A program made the translations under genes and the position numbers. 64,000 nt of DNA from an uncultured Lachnospiraceae bacterium (lineage in GTDB: Bacteria; Bacillota; Clostridia; Lachnospirales; Lachnospiraceae). The notes beneath the pieces were generated by a model, which ran no database searches, was not told the origin of the DNA, and saw only the letters and a list, made by a program, of their open reading frames with translations. Location of the stretch: the NCBI GenBank assembly GCA_900551115.1, contig URUY01000005.1, positions 95,502-159,501 on the forward strand, written 5' to 3'. Positions 63,001 to 64,000 of this stretch are shown piece by piece (position 1 is the first letter of the stretch; the number at the start of each line of letters is the position of its first letter).

Positions 63001-63666
63001 GCCGTTCCGGGTGATAACAAGACCGGCTTCCGTAACCCCTGCCGGCTCCTCTATTCTGATTGTATCCGTATCTGTCAGATATTCGATTTTCTGTTTTTTG
63101 CTGATGCCTATCAAAAATTCTTCAACATTCTGTTCATTTCCGGGCATCCGGCTCAAGCCCCTGTAATAATCATAATACTGCCTGTCATTTCCGTTAAAAA
63201 TCCGATAAAAATCTGCAGAATAAAAAAGGGTTACAGCCTCTCTTGGACTGGTCTTTGCAAGGTTTGCAAAATGGAACAGATTCTTGATATTGCCTAAGGA
63301 AGAGGTCAGCACCGTATATTCTACATTCACCACAAAAGGCAGATAATATTCTCCCTGATTACTAATGACGTAAAACTCGCCCTTTACCACGTCACCTTCT
63401 TCTAATTTTTCTCCATGGAAACAGAAAAAAATCTCCTCTTCACTGCCTGCAAATTCGGTAGTAAGGCATTCCATTCTTCCATCGGAGGAAATCACGCTTC
63501 CCTGTGTCAGCCTTCCCTCGTCACCCAGTATCTTAAAAGACCCTTCAAAACATTCGCCCTGCTTTATGGAAAGCTCCAGCTTAGAACACGAAAAATCAAG
63601 GGAACCGTTTTCATAATCAAAGTTCCCTTCCAAAAGTCTGTCAATCACTTTTTCCATCGTGTTCAC
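60097..63666 (-). CDS. large beta-sandwich/helical-repeat protein (DUF5717-type)
   Basis: The 1189-residue protein has no signal peptide or TM helices. Residues ~20-120 and ~190-300 are beta-rich, Ig-like segments (SCSKLELSIKQGECFEGSF, VVNVEYTVL; GWGYTRLQIETEGCFLY, GEITVSVIVKYRA). Residues ~310-650 and ~800-1060 are long helical repeats (TPR-like), with a central beta-rich stretch (~680-790; FVVVYEPGIDRERCYPVTDG). From memory it matches the family annotated DUF5717, seen in Lachnospiraceae beside DUF5716. The function is unknown. It is the first gene of the run and presumably the scaffold. Its ATG has only a weak ribosome-binding signal (AGAGGG, 5-6 bases). Confidence 0.8.
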   Translation of the reverse strand: MNTMEKVIDRLLEGNFDYENGSLDFSCSKLELSIKQGECFEGSFKILGDEGRLTQGSVISSDGRMECLTTEFAGSEEEIFFCFHGEKLEEGDVVKGEFYVISNQGEYYLPFVVNVEYTVLTSSLGNIKNLFHFANLAKTSPREAVTLFYSADFYRIFNGNDRQYYDYYRGLSRMPGNEQNVEEFLIGISKKQKIEYLTDTDTIRIEEPAGVTEAGLVITRNGWGYTRLQIETEGCFLYTEKTEITDDDFLGNSCRLPFYVDSSFLHGGNNFGSIRLFNSYGEITVSVIVKYRAAGNQGRRSREKKRLTLQLMEFYQAFRMKKISAGTWQKESGKLVEKMTSADEKDISARLFQAQLLITEERFNEAQWILDHVADLLDNGEEALVSEAYYLYLTTLIHRETEYVDKVTERVEYIYKRNRNEWRVAWLLLYLSEEYNRSFSKKWVFLEEQFGRGAFSPVLYIEALLLLNLNPSLLIKLGRFEKQILLYGAKNEILSGDVVMQFLYLVQKEREYSVCLYRILEACYKLKQDTDVLREICSLLIKGNKTGRKYFKWYKRGVEQELRITRLYEHYLMSVEMDTTEALPKMVLMYFSYQNSLSYEMSAFLYANVYRNRDGFPELYESYRNQIERFVLEQILKRRMNRNLAYLYKNLLVPRMITPQIAEALAEILFIHLIQISREDIRFVVVYEPGIDRERCYPVTDGKAYVSLPGTDSAILFEDGERNRYMVSVPHTTEKLMLPGKLAKLAAPLTGSRQDFNIYMCLNGHELAEITEENECRFRFLAEDEEISSSLKRAIGMKLMRYYYEHDKIRELDGYLEHVKPDGLSAKDRGEVIRCMVIRGKEDAAFRWLKIYGPYGVEPKVLVRLCGRMIQSSEFVEDKALTEAVLYAFHKGKYDEYGLRYLSLHFRGMTKKLRDIFKAAEAFGMNTYELCEKMLIQMLFTGSFIGEKMEIFRAYVAGGAKLQVEEAFLSQCAYEYFVKDRVTGSYVFEEMAGMYRRKEKLHKVCKLAFIKYYAENKADITDEVWEIVKDFLHEMLSEGIRLKMFAEFLDYKDACLNQLSDKTIVEYKAHPAARAVMHYCVETADGEEPEYLTEEMQEVYGGVCFKDFVLFFGERLQYYIMEVQDGNEQLTESATIQKSDIINGSQDGKFNLINDLSISSTLQDYETVDKLLEECEYKEFMRNRLFRLI

Positions 63667-63668
63667 CC

Positions 63669-64000
63669 TCTTCCGTATTTAAGGCTTTCGCTGCGCACAT
63701 CGCCCTTTCGCTACACTGCTTTTCGCCGTGCCGCTCGTGGCTTTACTTCCTCGCTCACGGGCTTCGCTACACTACCCTTTCGCCGTGCCCGCTCGTGGCT
63801 TTGCTTCCTCGCTCACGGGCTTCGCCCTATGGCTGCCGCTACAGACAAACCCGCCTGCAAGCAGGCGCTTTGTCTCGCTCACGGGCTTTCGTTACACTGC
63901 TTTTTCGCCGTGCCGCTCGCAAGCTTCGCTTCCTCGCTCACGGGCTTCGCCCTATGGCTGCCGCTACAGACAAACCCGCCTGCAAGCAGGCGCTTTGTCT
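63669..64000. repeat. GC-rich higher-order intergenic repeat at the right edge
   Basis: The region contains ~57-base units of the kind CTACACTGCTTTTCGCCGTG then CTCGTGGCTT.. CTCGCTCACGGG (starting near 63710, 63770 and 63890). A 73-base block at 63803-63875 is repeated identically at 63928-64000 (period 125). It includes the palindrome CCGCCTGCAAGCAGGCG. The array continues past the window edge. It is placed in front of the DUF5717 gene and no open frame within it has a credible start. Confidence 0.88.

Noticed and set aside
63669..64000. CRISPR-like array at the right edge
   Set aside because: The repeated block is itself 73 bases, nested with shorter units, and its intervening sequence is also repeat-related rather than unique.

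Overview
The window looks like chromosomal DNA of a spore-forming member of the Clostridia, most likely Lachnospiraceae. This rests on moderate GC, AGGAGG-type ribosome binding sites, the block tig-clpP-clpX-lon-engB, the block rho-rpmE-DUF1385-prmC-prfA, a CspA-like S8 peptidase, a YtvI/AI-2E-type protein, and an operon of proteins I recall only from Lachnospiraceae (DUF5716/DUF5717). Most genes are on the minus strand. No rRNA, tRNA, transposase, integrase or CRISPR array was found.

Region 1-4.7 kb is accessory: a truncated TIR/deoxyribosyltransferase-like protein (open to the left edge), two AAA ATPases of the DUF4143 type, and debris of other genes (an S8 peptidase tail, and a 31-codon head resembling DUF2397). 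Region 4.8-16.6 kb holds an S8 peptidase with a repeat insertion, an AraC regulator, an M18 aminopeptidase, a kinase next to an ECF S component, a formate/nitrite-type channel, a LysR-thioesterase pair, an ECF sigma/anti-sigma pair and a protein carrying a GGADGPTSIF motif. Region 16.6-21.1 kb is a low-GC patchwork of small enzymes and broken genes. A methyltransferase head is present more than once there and flanks single-gene inserts.

Region 21.2-26.2 kb is the translation-termination/Rho block. Region 26.4-35.3 kb holds a TraX-like membrane protein, a CoA-disulfide-reductase/rhodanese fusion, a GH43 and a GH105 glycosidase (plant polysaccharide use), a chemoreceptor, and mntP behind a candidate Mn2+ (yybP-ykoY) riboswitch with its own promoter and terminator. 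Region 35.4-42.5 kb has an ABC exporter pair, a glycolipid glycosyltransferase with plsY, a response regulator with a degenerate receiver, and an ECF sigma factor followed by a frameshifted anti-sigma-like gene. Region 42.5-51 kb is the truA/YtvI/engB/lon/clpX/clpP/tig proteostasis block. Region 51-56.4 kb has a permease-ATPase fusion ABC transporter with its lipoprotein, a coiled-coil protein, a YitT protein and a HAD phosphatase.

Region 56.4-63.7 kb is the best candidate for an undescribed system: a compact minus-strand operon encoding a 1189-residue beta-sandwich/helical-repeat protein, an actin/Hsp70-fold ATPase-like protein, a helical-repeat protein, a two-TM coiled-coil protein and perhaps a small membrane protein. 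GC-rich, hairpin-bearing intergenic repeats occur at about 14.0, 30.9 and 63.7-64.0 kb; the first two share an identical 80-bp core.
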